NCBI GenBank assembly: GCA_009780435.1
Contig: WRAB01000016.1
Location: 1 to 64,000, forward strand
Length of the DNA: 64,000 nucleotides
DNA from: Oscillospiraceae bacterium
GTDB taxonomy: Bacteria; Bacillota; Clostridia; Oscillospirales; Oscillospiraceae
Direction: 5' to 3'
Shown: positions 51,435 through 60,678 of the stretch, piece after piece
How the letters are laid out: every line of letters begins with the position of its first letter
Numbering within the stretch: position 1 is the first letter of the stretch
Position numbers and translations under genes: made by a program
The notes under the pieces: model-generated
What the model was told of the DNA's origin: nothing
Seen by the model: only the letters and a program-made list of their open reading frames with translations
The model's database searches: none

Positions 51435-52946
51435 CTATTCGGCAAACGCTACAGCAAACCGCTGTATCATCGTTGCGCACTCCGCTCTGTTTGCGGTTGC
51501 GAGGGGAAGCAGTGCCCCGCCGTCCGCACCGCGGATGATCTCGTTGTAGACCGCCCAGAGCATCCCCGCTTCCGCCCAATCGACCACCTGGTCAGAATCC
51601 GGGAAGTTCGTCAGGTCAAAGTCTGCCGGGATCTCCACGTCCAGTTCTTTCCACTGCGCATAGCGGTGGAGCATAGTCGCAATCTCCTGGCGGGTCACAA
51701 TGTCGTGGGGGGCAAAGAGTCCGCCGGGTCTGCCCCGCACGATGTCGTGCTCATAGGCCCAAAGGACTGCGATATTGTACCACGCCGAGGTCGCTTCATC
51801 CGGCACATCGCTAAACACCGGGCTGAATTCCGCTTCCGGCCGGCCCTCCATGTTCCAGAGGATCCGTGCAAACTGGGCGCGGGTGAGTGTATCTTCCGGT
51901 GCGAAGAGGGTAGCGGATGTGCCTGTCATGATGCCGTGTCTCCACACGAACTCAATGCTTCCATTGTTTAGCGCCCAATGGCCCGCCACATCTGTAAACG
52001 GAAGCGGTGCCAGAACTAACATATCCCGGGCCGCTACCAGGGCCTCATATGCATTATTGATCTGCTCTTGTGTCGCAAACTCATTGTGCATCACAAACTC
52101 TGCGAGAGACACTGCGACCATCATCCGCCACCAGCTCTGCTGGGTGTAGTTATGTTCTAAGAGTTGATCTATAGATTCCAAGGCCCCTTCCAGCGCAGCT
52201 CTGCTGGGCCGCACGATAAGGCGCACTTCAAAGGTCTGGGGTTCAATCTCTTCCACAGCCGCCGTAGCCGCCGCCGCGACTGTCACGGTGGCCGTGTGCA
52301 CACCGGGATCTGCATCGGCATAGGGTACCACTGTGAAGGTGGCTGTTTCGTCCACCGGGATGCTGGAAATCGTCACGGGGCCACCCGGCTCTTCGCCGTT
52401 GGCGCGCTCTGCCGCCGCTTCCACTTCTTCGGCCAAGAGCACAAAACTGTCTGCGCCTGCATCAGACAGGGTGACCGTCAGTTCACCGGTTTCTACATTG
52501 CCGGTATTTTCAATTGTCACTTCCAATGGCTCCAGAGTGTCTACGTTCCCCACCACTATCGGGCCGAACTCAGCCAGAGTAGGAACCTCACCGTGAACCA
52601 AGAGCGCAATGCCATAAACGGCAATCACCAAATCCAGAGCGGCTTCCAGGGCGGCAAGAGCCGCTTCGAGCTCTTCTTGCGTCGCCTCGCCGTCGGCAAC
52701 TAGCAGAGTAGCTTCTAAGATCGCCTCTAAAAGCGCCAGCCAACTCTCCGGGGTGTAGTCGGTCTCTGTGCTGGCCTCTACGAGGGTCATTGCCTCGTCA
52801 ATAAGAGCTGCCAGTTCATCGATTATAGAGGTGCGATCATCTTCCTCTGGAACCTCCTCGGTTGCCAGCGCCTGTCCCGGTAACAGCGCAAGTAACATAG
52901 CGCAGACCAGCAACAGCGCCAATCCTTTTTTCATTTTTTCGGTCAT
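51435..52946 (-). CDS. SLH-domain surface protein with helical repeats
   Basis: This 503-residue exported protein has a signal peptide (residues 1-28, ending GQALA), two copies of a helical FIVAR-like module (YTPESWLALLEAILEA near 64 and YTQQSWWRMMVAVSLA near 275) separated by an Ig-like beta segment (about 120-240), and three SLH modules in the last 180 residues (FTDVAGHWALN, FSDVPDEATSAWY, FPDSDQVVDWAEAGM). It would be non-covalently bound to the wall. GAGGAGG precedes the ATG. Confidence 0.88.
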   Translation of the reverse strand: MTEKMKKGLALLLVCAMLLALLPGQALATEEVPEEDDRTSIIDELAALIDEAMTLVEASTETDYTPESWLALLEAILEATLLVADGEATQEELEAALAALEAALDLVIAVYGIALLVHGEVPTLAEFGPIVVGNVDTLEPLEVTIENTGNVETGELTVTLSDAGADSFVLLAEEVEAAAERANGEEPGGPVTISSIPVDETATFTVVPYADADPGVHTATVTVAAAATAAVEEIEPQTFEVRLIVRPSRAALEGALESIDQLLEHNYTQQSWWRMMVAVSLAEFVMHNEFATQEQINNAYEALVAARDMLVLAPLPFTDVAGHWALNNGSIEFVWRHGIMTGTSATLFAPEDTLTRAQFARILWNMEGRPEAEFSPVFSDVPDEATSAWYNIAVLWAYEHDIVRGRPGGLFAPHDIVTRQEIATMLHRYAQWKELDVEIPADFDLTNFPDSDQVVDWAEAGMLWAVYNEIIRGADGGALLPLATANRAECATMIQRFAVAFAE

Positions 52947-53130
52947 TTGTTTTTCCTCCTCTTCCAGGGTATTTTTTCATGCATGTTCCACAGGTCGAAA
53001 CATACATTGCTTCTATTTACCACCTATTATAATACAAAAACTTACAAAGTACAAGAGAGATGATCGTTCATTGCGAAATTATACCTACTATACAGCCCCA
53101 GGGAGACGCACCCACGCCAAAGCGCCGCAA

Positions 53131-53172
53131 TCCTCCGTCAGGCTTCGCCTGCCACCTCCTTTTTCAAAGGAG
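53131..53172. repeat. Copy of the dispersed CAGGCTTCGCCTG element
   Basis: CCTCCGTCAGGCTTCGCCTG is followed by a CCTCCTTTTTCAAAGGAGG hairpin. It has the same plan as 35264-35320. The gap 52947-53234 otherwise holds only a terminator. Confidence 0.6.
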
Positions 53173-53187
53173 GCTTTCTAAAAGGAA

Positions 53188-53221
53188 CCCCGCCGGGCAT
53201 CTGGTGCGATGCTCGGCGGGG
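53188..53221. terminator. Terminator after the BspA-like gene
   Basis: CCCCGCCGGGCAT (53188-53200) pairs with 53209-53221 with one mismatch. T-rich runs follow on both strands; the leftward BspA-like gene ends 14 bp away. Confidence 0.75.
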
Positions 53222-53234
53222 ATTTTCTTTTTAT

Positions 53235-55400
53235 CTAATCTGCAACTGTTTGGACATACCGCATGAGGATCGTCGCAGCTTCCGCTCTGATGGCAGAGCC
53301 CCAGGGCAGCAATTCATTGCGGTCTGTCCCGCTAATCAGCCCCGTATAGACCGCCCAGGCCAGGGCGTCTTCCGCCCAGCTTCCGGTAGTGTCCGCATCG
53401 GGGAATTGCGGCGTGAAGCCGCCGGGGACACTGGTATCTGCGCCCGTGAAGTTGGCAAACCGGTGAACCAGCACGGCAAAGTCCTGTCTCGTGACCGGGT
53501 CACCTGTGCCAAATGTCGTCGCAGTTTGCCCAGTGACAATGCCCGCACCAAATGCCCATGCGATATACGGGGCATACCACTGTTCCGGGTCCACGTCGGC
53601 AAACGGTGTCGCCGCGGGATCGCTGGCGTTTGCGGGTCTGCCGTGATACATGCGGAACAAGGTGGCGACTACCTGCTCCCGGTTGAAATCAGCCATTGGG
53701 TCGAATGTGGTGGCAGATGCGCCGCGCATGATGCCTTCGTTGTATACGAACGCCACGGCGTCGTGAAACCAGATAGTGGTGGGGACATCGGTGAAGGGGA
53801 GGGGTGCGGGAGCATCTGTCCGTGGTTGCCAGACCCATGTATCGGCCATAGTGGGGCCACGGAGTTGGCGCATTAGCTCGTCTGAGGTGAAAACAAACTC
53901 GCCTTGGGGGTTGGCAAAGGTTCCCGTGCCGACGTTTTGCCAGTAGCCGGTGCATGTATCGTTTTGCGGGATTGTTGGCAGCATCGGGTCTGGCCAAAAT
54001 CCAAAATGCCTAGCAGATCTAAAGTGCTCTCCCAATGAAAGCTGGCGCAGAGAATATGTCCCCCGAAACATGCTGTCAGTATCCATTACACTACGAGAAT
54101 CGAATCCAGACAGATCAAGGCTTGTTAGACTACTTGCATTCGCAAACATCCATTCCATAGACCTTACATTGTGCGTGTCAAAATGAGACAGGTCTAAGCT
54201 TGTCAGAGCGCTTGCGCCACTAAACATTGCGCCCATATCCGTCACATTATATGTATCAAAAGAGGACAGGTCTAAGCTTGTCAGGCTACTGGCATTACGA
54301 AACATCCCCCACATGTTTTGTACATTGCCAGTGTCTAAAGTGGAAAGATCAAGATTTGTTAGATTGCCAGCACCACCAAACATTCCACTCATATTTGTTA
54401 CCCTGCTGGTATCCCAAGCAGAAAGATCAAGATTTGTTAGACTGCTTGTGCCGCTAAACATCCCAGCCATATTTGTTACTCTGCTGGTATTCCAAGCGGA
54501 AGGATCAAGATTCGTTAGATTACCAGCACCACCAAACATACTCAACATGTTTTGCACATTGCTCGTATCCCAACCAGTTAGGTCGAGGCTCCTTAGGTCT
54601 GTTGCCGAAGAGAACATAAAACTCATATCCGTCACATTGCGCGTGTCGAATCCGGATAGATCCAGACTTGTCAGGCCCCCTCGAGCAAACATGCCGCTCA
54701 TATTCTCTACGTTACCCGTGTCAAATCCGGATAAATCCAAGCTGGTTAAGCTACCTGAACCAATATGTGCCGCACCAAACATGCCGCTCATATCCGTCAC
54801 GTTGCTCGTATCAAATCCAGATAGGTCTAAGCTTGTTAGACTTGCCGTGCCACTAAACATCCCGCTCATAGTTATCACACTGCGGGTGTCCCAACCGGAT
54901 AGGTTCAGGCTCGTTAGGTTCGTTCCGAAAACAGGTTCAACTGCGAACATGCCGCTCATATCCGTCACATTGCCGGTATCCCAATCAGATAAGTCCAGGC
55001 TCGTTACACCATGCACATTCCCGAACACCCAGCTCATATTCTCCACATTGCTGGTGTCAAAATAATGCAGACCCTCTATTGACATTGCATTTAACCTAAT
55101 AAATAGTCCACGCAAAGATAGCCCCCCGGTAATTGGGCCGGTAAATATAATTTCTTGAATATTTGGCCGATAAGCATCCCATGGGCCGCTTGGCTGATCC
55201 CATTCATTATCTGCCTCCCAGCAAATAAACCCTTCCTCCACAACCAACGTCCCATCACTATACAACCGCCACGGCGCACCGCCGTCGCCTACGGTGCCGG
55301 TCTCCACCACCGTCGCCGCCGTCGCCGATACCGGCACCAGCGTAACCAGCATCGCACATACCAAAAACACCGCAAGACCTTTTCTCATCTTCCCCAACAT
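53235..55400 (-). CDS. BspA-type leucine-rich repeat (DUF285) protein with SLH anchor
   Basis: This 721-residue exported protein has a signal peptide (about residues 1-29), a short beta region, 13 tandem repeats of about 24 residues of the form LDLSGFDTSNVTDMSGMF (about residues 110-440), and three SLH modules at the C-terminus (FTDVPTTIWFHDAVAFV, FADVDPEQWYAPYIAWA, FPDADTTGSWAEDALAWA). DUF285/BspA repeats form curved surfaces used in binding host or bacterial proteins. The repeat region is visibly richer in A and T than both ends, which suggests it was acquired or expanded separately. Confidence 0.92.
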   Translation of the reverse strand: MLGKMRKGLAVFLVCAMLVTLVPVSATAATVVETGTVGDGGAPWRLYSDGTLVVEEGFICWEADNEWDQPSGPWDAYRPNIQEIIFTGPITGGLSLRGLFIRLNAMSIEGLHYFDTSNVENMSWVFGNVHGVTSLDLSDWDTGNVTDMSGMFAVEPVFGTNLTSLNLSGWDTRSVITMSGMFSGTASLTSLDLSGFDTSNVTDMSGMFGAAHIGSGSLTSLDLSGFDTGNVENMSGMFARGGLTSLDLSGFDTRNVTDMSFMFSSATDLRSLDLTGWDTSNVQNMLSMFGGAGNLTNLDPSAWNTSRVTNMAGMFSGTSSLTNLDLSAWDTSRVTNMSGMFGGAGNLTNLDLSTLDTGNVQNMWGMFRNASSLTSLDLSSFDTYNVTDMGAMFSGASALTSLDLSHFDTHNVRSMEWMFANASSLTSLDLSGFDSRSVMDTDSMFRGTYSLRQLSLGEHFRSARHFGFWPDPMLPTIPQNDTCTGYWQNVGTGTFANPQGEFVFTSDELMRQLRGPTMADTWVWQPRTDAPAPLPFTDVPTTIWFHDAVAFVYNEGIMRGASATTFDPMADFNREQVVATLFRMYHGRPANASDPAATPFADVDPEQWYAPYIAWAFGAGIVTGQTATTFGTGDPVTRQDFAVLVHRFANFTGADTSVPGGFTPQFPDADTTGSWAEDALAWAVYTGLISGTDRNELLPWGSAIRAEAATILMRYVQTVAD

Positions 55401-55588
55401 ATTGCGTTTCCTCCTTATTTCTAAAAAATCTATGTTTTCTAAGATTTCTGTGGATTGAAAGCATATTATACTTCTCTAAGTTTGATTATAATGCAAAACA
55501 ACACGAAAGCGCAAGGGAAATATCTCCATTTTTATTGCTTTTCCCAACCCAAACCGATATACTACTCCCTAACGAGGAGGTGCGCAGG

Positions 55589-56704
55589 ATGCGTGTATTG
55601 ATTCTCACGGTGACAGCGGGCAACGGACACAACTCCACGGCCACCGCAGTGGAGGAGTCTCTGCGGACCCGAGGCGCTGATGTGTCCGTGCTGGACATGT
55701 ACAAATATATCAGCCGTGTGCTGTACAACGTGGTGGATAAGGGGTATCTCTTCTCCGTGAAACACATGCCACGACAGTTTGGCCGGGCCTATTCCACCAT
55801 GGAGCGCTATGAGACCCCCCGTAAAATTGTCGGGCTCCTCAACGACAACCGGTTTATCGCCAGCCGTCTGGCGGGCTTTTTCAAGGACTACTCCCCGGAT
55901 CTGATCGTCATCACCCACGTTTTTGGGGCACAAGTGCTAGACGTCCTCAAGCGGCAGGGGCACTTGGCGGTACCCATGATGGGCATTATCACTGACTACT
56001 GCATTCATCCATTCTGGGAAGAGGTCCCCTCGGTGGAGTATATTGTCACTGCCAACACATCTTTCGCCTACACGGCGGAGCACCGGGGCATCTCGCCGGA
56101 TCGCCTACTCCCTTTTGGAATTCCCGTTGCGGAACGGTTCTCGAAAAAACGCGATCAAAAAGAGGCCCGCCGACAACTGGGGTTGGACGAGGACCAGACC
56201 ACGATTTTAATCATGGGCGGCAGTATGGGCCACGGCGACATGCTCCGCAATGTGGCCCGGATCGACGCCATGGATCGAAACTACCAACTGGTGTGTATCT
56301 GCGGCAACAATAAGCGGCTCTATCGGCGGCTGGGGATGCTCAAGACCATCAACCCCATCCATCTGAAGGGTTTTACAAATCAGGTAGATCTCTATATGGA
56401 CGCGGCGGACTGTATTGTCACAAAGCCGGGGGGCCTCACCACCTCCGAGTCTCTGGCCAAGGGATTGCCCATGGTGCTCTCATCGCCCATTCCGGGCCAG
56501 GAGGATCGAAACGCCAGTTTTCTGCTCAACAGCGGGGCGGCGGTTCTAGTGAACAAATATTTCTCCGTCGCCGAGGCGATCCACTATATTCTGGAGACGC
56601 CGGGCCGTCTGGCGCTGATGCGCGAGGCCATCGCCCTCATCGCCCATCCCGACGCGGTGGAGCGCATCAGCCAGTTCGTCCTCCAATTGGGAAGACATGA
56701 TTAG
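55589..56704 (+). CDS. UgtP/MGDG synthase-like glycosyltransferase
   Basis: This 371-residue GT28-type enzyme has the N-terminal MGDG_synth motif TVTAGNGHNSTATAVEE (about residues 7-23) and a C-terminal nucleotide-sugar site with MGGSMGHGDM and KPGGLTTSESLAKGLPM. It probably adds sugar to diacylglycerol, making glycolipids for membrane or lipoteichoic acid anchoring. ATG 55589 follows GAGGAGG. It overlaps the cca gene by eight bases. Confidence 0.88.
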   Translation: MRVLILTVTAGNGHNSTATAVEESLRTRGADVSVLDMYKYISRVLYNVVDKGYLFSVKHMPRQFGRAYSTMERYETPRKIVGLLNDNRFIASRLAGFFKDYSPDLIVITHVFGAQVLDVLKRQGHLAVPMMGIITDYCIHPFWEEVPSVEYIVTANTSFAYTAEHRGISPDRLLPFGIPVAERFSKKRDQKEARRQLGLDEDQTTILIMGGSMGHGDMLRNVARIDAMDRNYQLVCICGNNKRLYRRLGMLKTINPIHLKGFTNQVDLYMDAADCIVTKPGGLTTSESLAKGLPMVLSSPIPGQEDRNASFLLNSGAAVLVNKYFSVAEAIHYILETPGRLALMREAIALIAHPDAVERISQFVLQLGRHD

Positions 56705-57947
56705 ACCGCCGGACTACGTGCAAGAGGTCTTAAAGACCCTGGAACAGCAGAAATACCGGGCCTATCTGGTGGGGGGATGCGTCCGGGACATGGTCATGGG
56801 CCGCACACCCCACGACTGGGACGTGTCCACCGACGCTTGGCCCGATGCAGTACAAGCGCTCTTTCCCCGGACAGCGCCTACGGGCCTGCGCCACGGCACC
56901 GTCACCGTCGTCACGGCGGCGGGCCACGTGGAGGTCACCACCATGCGCCGAGAGGGGCCGTATACGGATCACCGCCGCCCGGAGCAGGTCGCCTACGTCT
57001 CGGATCTGACCGAGGACTTAGCCCGGCGGGATTTCACTATGAACGCCATGGCCGTCTCCCCAGACGACCATCTCGTCGATCCCTTTGGCGGGGCCTCAGA
57101 CATTGCACAAAAAATCATCCGCTGTGTGGGTGACCCGGCGGCCCGATTCTCTGAGGACGCCCTGCGGATGCTCCGTGCGCTACGGTTTTCCGCCAAGCTG
57201 GGATTTGCAATCCACCCGGAGACCCTGCGGGGCATCCGAGCGTCTGCATATCTGGCCAAGACCTTATCCGCCGAGCGGGTACGGGACGAGGTGGAGCACA
57301 TGCTCTGCTCCAATCGGCCTGAAGTCTTGGCCGATGGGCTGGAGCTGGGCCTCCTGGCGGCCTATACCACGGATGCAACTGCGAATCGGGGCGAGATTAA
57401 CCGACTGGGGCAGGTGAGTTCTCACAGATATCATCGCTGGGCCGCCTTTTCCGCCGCCCTGAAACAGAGCGGGACGATTATATCCCCGGCCCAGTTCTTG
57501 CGGGCACTCCGGCTAGACAACAAAACCATCCGCGTCGCGGCCCATGGCGCTGACTTGGCCCTCTCCGAACAGATACCCGTGGATGCTATAGCGTGTAAGC
57601 GGCTCCTGGCAGAGTACGGCGTGGATGTGATCCGCTGTATGGCGGAAGTTGCCGCATTCTTCGGCTGCGAAGACAGCCTCTCGCAACTAGAGGCCGTGTT
57701 GTCCAGCGGAGACTGTTTCTCTTTGCGCCAACTGGCCATAGACGGCAGCGATTTGATCGCCCTGGACCGTTCCGGCACGGAGATTGGTCAGATATTGGAT
57801 GGATTATTGGATCACGTGCTCCAACACCCGGCGGATAATCAGCGGGATGTGCTCCTAGCTCATGTGCGAAGCCGAGGCGACGGCCTCGGAGGGCGCGGCC
57901 TCGGAGGGCGCGGCCTCGGAGGGCGCGGCCTTACGGGTAGCGAATAG
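56697..57947 (+). CDS. cca: CCA tRNA nucleotidyltransferase
   Basis: This 416-residue class II enzyme adds or repairs the tRNA 3' CCA. LVGGCVRDMVMG and HDWDVST (about residues 25-43) are the nucleotidyltransferase core with the DxD metal pair, and RRDFTMNAMA and EDALRMLRALRFSAKLGF follow. The C-terminus is odd: after VRSRGDG come three LGGRG units encoded by a perfect 15-bp tandem repeat (57884-57932). Such a Gly/Arg tail is not part of the family fold. A poly(A) polymerase is less likely given the length and context. Confidence 0.93.
   Translation: MIRPPDYVQEVLKTLEQQKYRAYLVGGCVRDMVMGRTPHDWDVSTDAWPDAVQALFPRTAPTGLRHGTVTVVTAAGHVEVTTMRREGPYTDHRRPEQVAYVSDLTEDLARRDFTMNAMAVSPDDHLVDPFGGASDIAQKIIRCVGDPAARFSEDALRMLRALRFSAKLGFAIHPETLRGIRASAYLAKTLSAERVRDEVEHMLCSNRPEVLADGLELGLLAAYTTDATANRGEINRLGQVSSHRYHRWAAFSAALKQSGTIISPAQFLRALRLDNKTIRVAAHGADLALSEQIPVDAIACKRLLAEYGVDVIRCMAEVAAFFGCEDSLSQLEAVLSSGDCFSLRQLAIDGSDLIALDRSGTEIGQILDGLLDHVLQHPADNQRDVLLAHVRSRGDGLGGRGLGGRGLGGRGLTGSE
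57880..57932 (+). repeat. 15-bp tandem repeat in the cca 3' end
   Basis: The unit GGCCTCGGAGGGCGC occurs three times in a row without mismatch, followed by a partial copy. It adds five residues per unit and keeps the frame. Confidence 0.9.
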
Positions 57948-57958
57948 AATGAAAGGTC

Positions 57959-57997
57959 AAACTCTCCCCTGTATGGCAGCCACACAGAGGAGAGTTT
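57959..57997. terminator. Terminator-like hairpin after cca
   Basis: AAACTCTCC pairs with GGAGAGTTT at the base, with CTGT/ACAG and TGG/CCA further in. The left arm nearly repeats 16905-16921, so both come from one hairpin family. Confidence 0.7.
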
Positions 57998-58019
57998 CGG
58001 ATTCGGGCAGGAGGAAGTT

Positions 58020-58844
58020 CTAGTGTATACGATTTGCAAATTGGATGAAAAAAGAATCTAAAAATCGTACACGGTGGAAATTGCTCAACCAGTAAGCTGG
58101 GCTGTCAATAATACGCCTATTGGCCAGGTGATTGATTGCATCTCTGGCGTTCGTAAAGTTTCTAACTTGTGTGTTGGCCACAGGGGTATTTCCAAAACGT
58201 ATAATTAGCGTGTTCAAGTGCTCTAGCTGATGGAAGCTATCGCGCCAATAGTTCGGATCGTTAATAACGCCTCTGGATCTTAGTGTGTTTAGCGCAAATA
58301 CTACATTTGCGAAATCTCGTCCGCAGTTTAGCAAATGGCGCACTTGTGAATGAAAGCGATTTCCTGGACAGTTGTTTGTTGCGTGTCCCGGCATATCTCT
58401 ATGTCCCCCATGGTTGTTCATGGAGTTTCGCATGGCTGGCCAGCGAGTAAACGCTACATTTAGGAGCGCTACTAGAGACCTTAGCTGCTCTTCCGTTGGG
58501 GTTGGCATAGTGCTACCGGGCGTGTGAAAACACCCCTGAAGAGCAATTCCAACACTTTCATTATTTTGGTTCAGGCTGTGGCTCCCGACGGCGTTCCAGC
58601 CGCGTCCCTGGACGATCCGACCATTTCTTTCGATCATAAAGTTGTATCCAATGCCCATCCAACGACGCCCGTTTTGGTGGTACTCATGTACGCTCGCGGC
58701 ATTCCCTGTACCACCAGTATGATGGATAATAATTCTGCTAGTACCTCCACGAGTGGGAAGCCCTGAGGCGGGAAACCTTCTTACTATTTGTCCCGCACTA
58801 TTGCGTTCGACAAACTGAAATCCTAAGTCAACAATCGTTGCCAT
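58020..58844 (-). CDS. Phage-type N-acetylmuramoyl-L-alanine amidase
   Basis: This 274-residue protein has a PGRP/Amidase_2 domain with zinc ligands in RIIIHHTGG (about residue 39), HGGHRDMPGHATNNCPGN (about 144-161), and GIGYNFMIERNGRI between them. The last 110 residues hold two copies of a 60-residue module (ALNTLRSRGVINDPNYW and AINHLANRRIIDSPAYW), a wall-binding repeat seen in clostridial endolysins. It has no signal peptide, so it would need a holin or lysis to leave the cell. AT-rich codons differ from cca. No other phage gene is nearby. Confidence 0.85.
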   Translation of the reverse strand: MATIVDLGFQFVERNSAGQIVRRFPASGLPTRGGTSRIIIHHTGGTGNAASVHEYHQNGRRWMGIGYNFMIERNGRIVQGRGWNAVGSHSLNQNNESVGIALQGCFHTPGSTMPTPTEEQLRSLVALLNVAFTRWPAMRNSMNNHGGHRDMPGHATNNCPGNRFHSQVRHLLNCGRDFANVVFALNTLRSRGVINDPNYWRDSFHQLEHLNTLIIRFGNTPVANTQVRNFTNARDAINHLANRRIIDSPAYWLSNFHRVRFLDSFFIQFANRIH

Positions 58845-59014
58845 ATTTAATTTCTCCTTTTTTTGATAGCGGTGCGCACGCTTCAGTTATAAAAGAGAAA
58901 AAAGAGAGCAACATGTAAACCTATTATTTTTTTAATCAAATCAATAGGGAACTTTTTCTTTTTTTAAGGCGTATATTTGTATATAAATTATGATTAAATT
59001 GAGGAGAAATAAAA

Positions 59015-59932
59015 ATGAACAAGATATTATCAATCCTATTTGCCCTGTTGTTCTTAGTGGGAATACTGGCCGCCTGCACCGGAACGTCAGCGCCGGAAGT
59101 CGCAGCGCCTGTCTCAACCGAAATGCCTGTCCTAGAGGAAATACCTGAACCGGAAGAAACTCTTCCATCGGCCACAGGCGTAACGTCTGCCAATGTGCAA
59201 GTTCGCCTTGCGACGGAGGCGCTGCTTTCTCACTTTGGATCCTACGATGAATTTGTCGAATTTGATGGGGGCGGCCATCAAAGAATCGCCATTACAACAG
59301 AGACACGCATCTTGGATTTTAGCTTTGTCGAACTAAAGTTTGACGAAAGCTCTTCTTCTGCTATACCGTTTTCCTTGCATTACCAAGAACAATTACAACC
59401 CGAAACGCCTTTTGTGGTGACATGGGCGCACCAGGGCACCACACCCCATAGGGGCATTTTATTTACAGACGAAGAAAATCAGCAGAGGCTTTTTTCGATC
59501 CGTCAAAGTGACGATGGCGGTACGCTTGTTTTAGATGAAATAGAAATTCACGCACCAACTGCACTTCCCGGCACCGCAACAACTGGAATCCTAATAGATC
59601 CAGAGCGTGTATGGGAGTCCATCACAGTCAGTTCAGGTTTTTCAGATGATCCCCACGTATTAAGTGCCGAAGCTGCACTGCAAGTATTTGAAATTTTATC
59701 TACCATGGAGGCTGAAGAACTATTAGAGCCGTATCCCAATCAAAGCCAGCAGAGCGAGCCCCTATTTGTGATTTCAATCACATTTGTAGATGGCGGGACT
59801 GAAGAAATTTTGTCCACAGAAACCGGTCTGGATTTTTTTCGTTTCACAGGCACATATGGTCCCCACGGAGACAGGGGCTATGTAGGCGGCGAAAGCGGTG
59901 TCCTATTTGAGATTTTGATGGCTTATCTTTAA
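59015..59932 (+). CDS. Lipoprotein, hypothetical
   Basis: This 305-residue protein has a signal peptide with lipobox LAAC (Cys 21), a Pro/Glu-rich linker (PEVAAPVSTEMPVLEEIPEPEE), and a beta-rich domain of unknown family. TTGAGGAG precedes ATG 59015. It is AT-rich, like the divergent amidase gene; 58845-59014 between them holds only AT-rich DNA with their start signals. Confidence 0.75.
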   Translation: MNKILSILFALLFLVGILAACTGTSAPEVAAPVSTEMPVLEEIPEPEETLPSATGVTSANVQVRLATEALLSHFGSYDEFVEFDGGGHQRIAITTETRILDFSFVELKFDESSSSAIPFSLHYQEQLQPETPFVVTWAHQGTTPHRGILFTDEENQQRLFSIRQSDDGGTLVLDEIEIHAPTALPGTATTGILIDPERVWESITVSSGFSDDPHVLSAEAALQVFEILSTMEAEELLEPYPNQSQQSEPLFVISITFVDGGTEEILSTETGLDFFRFTGTYGPHGDRGYVGGESGVLFEILMAYL

Positions 59933-59958
59933 AGGAGGCTTTCGGGTCGATGTGTGCC

Positions 59959-60678
59959 CTACTCCATCGCCCCGAGCAACTGCTTCGTATACTCGTGCTG
60001 GGGATCGTCAAACACTTCCGCCACTGTCCCCTGCTCTACAATCACGCCACTCTGCATAATCAGCACCCGGTCGCACATCTGCTCCACCACGGACAGATCG
60101 TGGGAGATGAACAGGTATGACAACCCCAACTGCTCATACAAATCCAGTAACAACTCCAGCACCTGCGCCCGGATGGTGGCGTCTAACGCCGAGACGGGCT
60201 CGTCTGCGATAAGCAGTTTGGGGCGCTGAATCAGCGCCGCCGCTATGCTCACCCGCTGCCGCTGGCCGCCGGATAGCTCCCGGGGATAGCGGGTCAGATA
60301 CGCCGGGTCCAGTCCTACGAGGCGGAACATTTCCTCCACCCGCTCCCGCCGCTCTGTGCGACTATACTGGCGGGTAAGCAAAAGCGGCTCCTCCACTTGC
60401 CGCCCCACGGTCATGCGGGGATTGAGCGATCCGTAGGGATCCTGGAATACCATCTGGGGCCATATTGTGTGGTGGGTCACCTCACCGGTGTAATCCCGCT
60501 CTAGACCCAAGACCACTTTTGACAGGGTGGTTTTCCCTGCCCCGCTCTCCCCCACCAGGCCTAGGATTTCACCCTGCATCAGAGAAAACGACACGTCATG
60601 CAACACCTGCCGTCTACCCCGGCTACCCTCCCGGTAATAGGCGTCCAGGTTGCGCACTTCCAGCACCGGATTACCCAT
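59959..60678 (-). CDS. ABC transporter ATPase, DppF/NikE-like
   Basis: This 239-residue ATPase has Walker [10 protein letters not shown] (about 41-49), the signature [12 protein letters not shown] and Walker [13 protein letters not shown] with [12 protein letters not shown]. It lacks the 60-residue C-terminal oligopeptide/dipeptide extension of most OppF/DppF, so it is closer in size to NikE. It overlaps the previous ATPase gene by eight bases and closes the operon. Confidence 0.92.
   Translation of the reverse strand: MGNPVLEVRNLDAYYREGSRGRRQVLHDVSFSLMQGEILGLVGESGAGKTTLSKVVLGLERDYTGEVTHHTIWPQMVFQDPYGSLNPRMTVGRQVEEPLLLTRQYSRTERRERVEEMFRLVGLDPAYLTRYPRELSGGQRQRVSIAAALIQRPKLLIADEPVSALDATIRAQVLELLLDLYEQLGLSYLFISHDLSVVEQMCDRVLIMQSGVIVEQGTVAEVFDDPQHEYTKQLLGAME

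Noticed and set aside
54085..54105. tRNA T-arm-like sequence (GAATCGAATCC)
   Set aside because: It lies inside the BspA coding repeats and no acceptor or anticodon stems surround it.
54050..55060. Possible CRISPR array or RNA repeats over the BspA-like gene
   Set aside because: The repeats keep one reading frame with protein-level periodicity of about 24 residues, units are imperfect and there are no unique spacers.
57880..57932. CRISPR-like direct repeats at the end of cca
   Set aside because: The 15-bp units are contiguous without spacers and stay in frame with cca.
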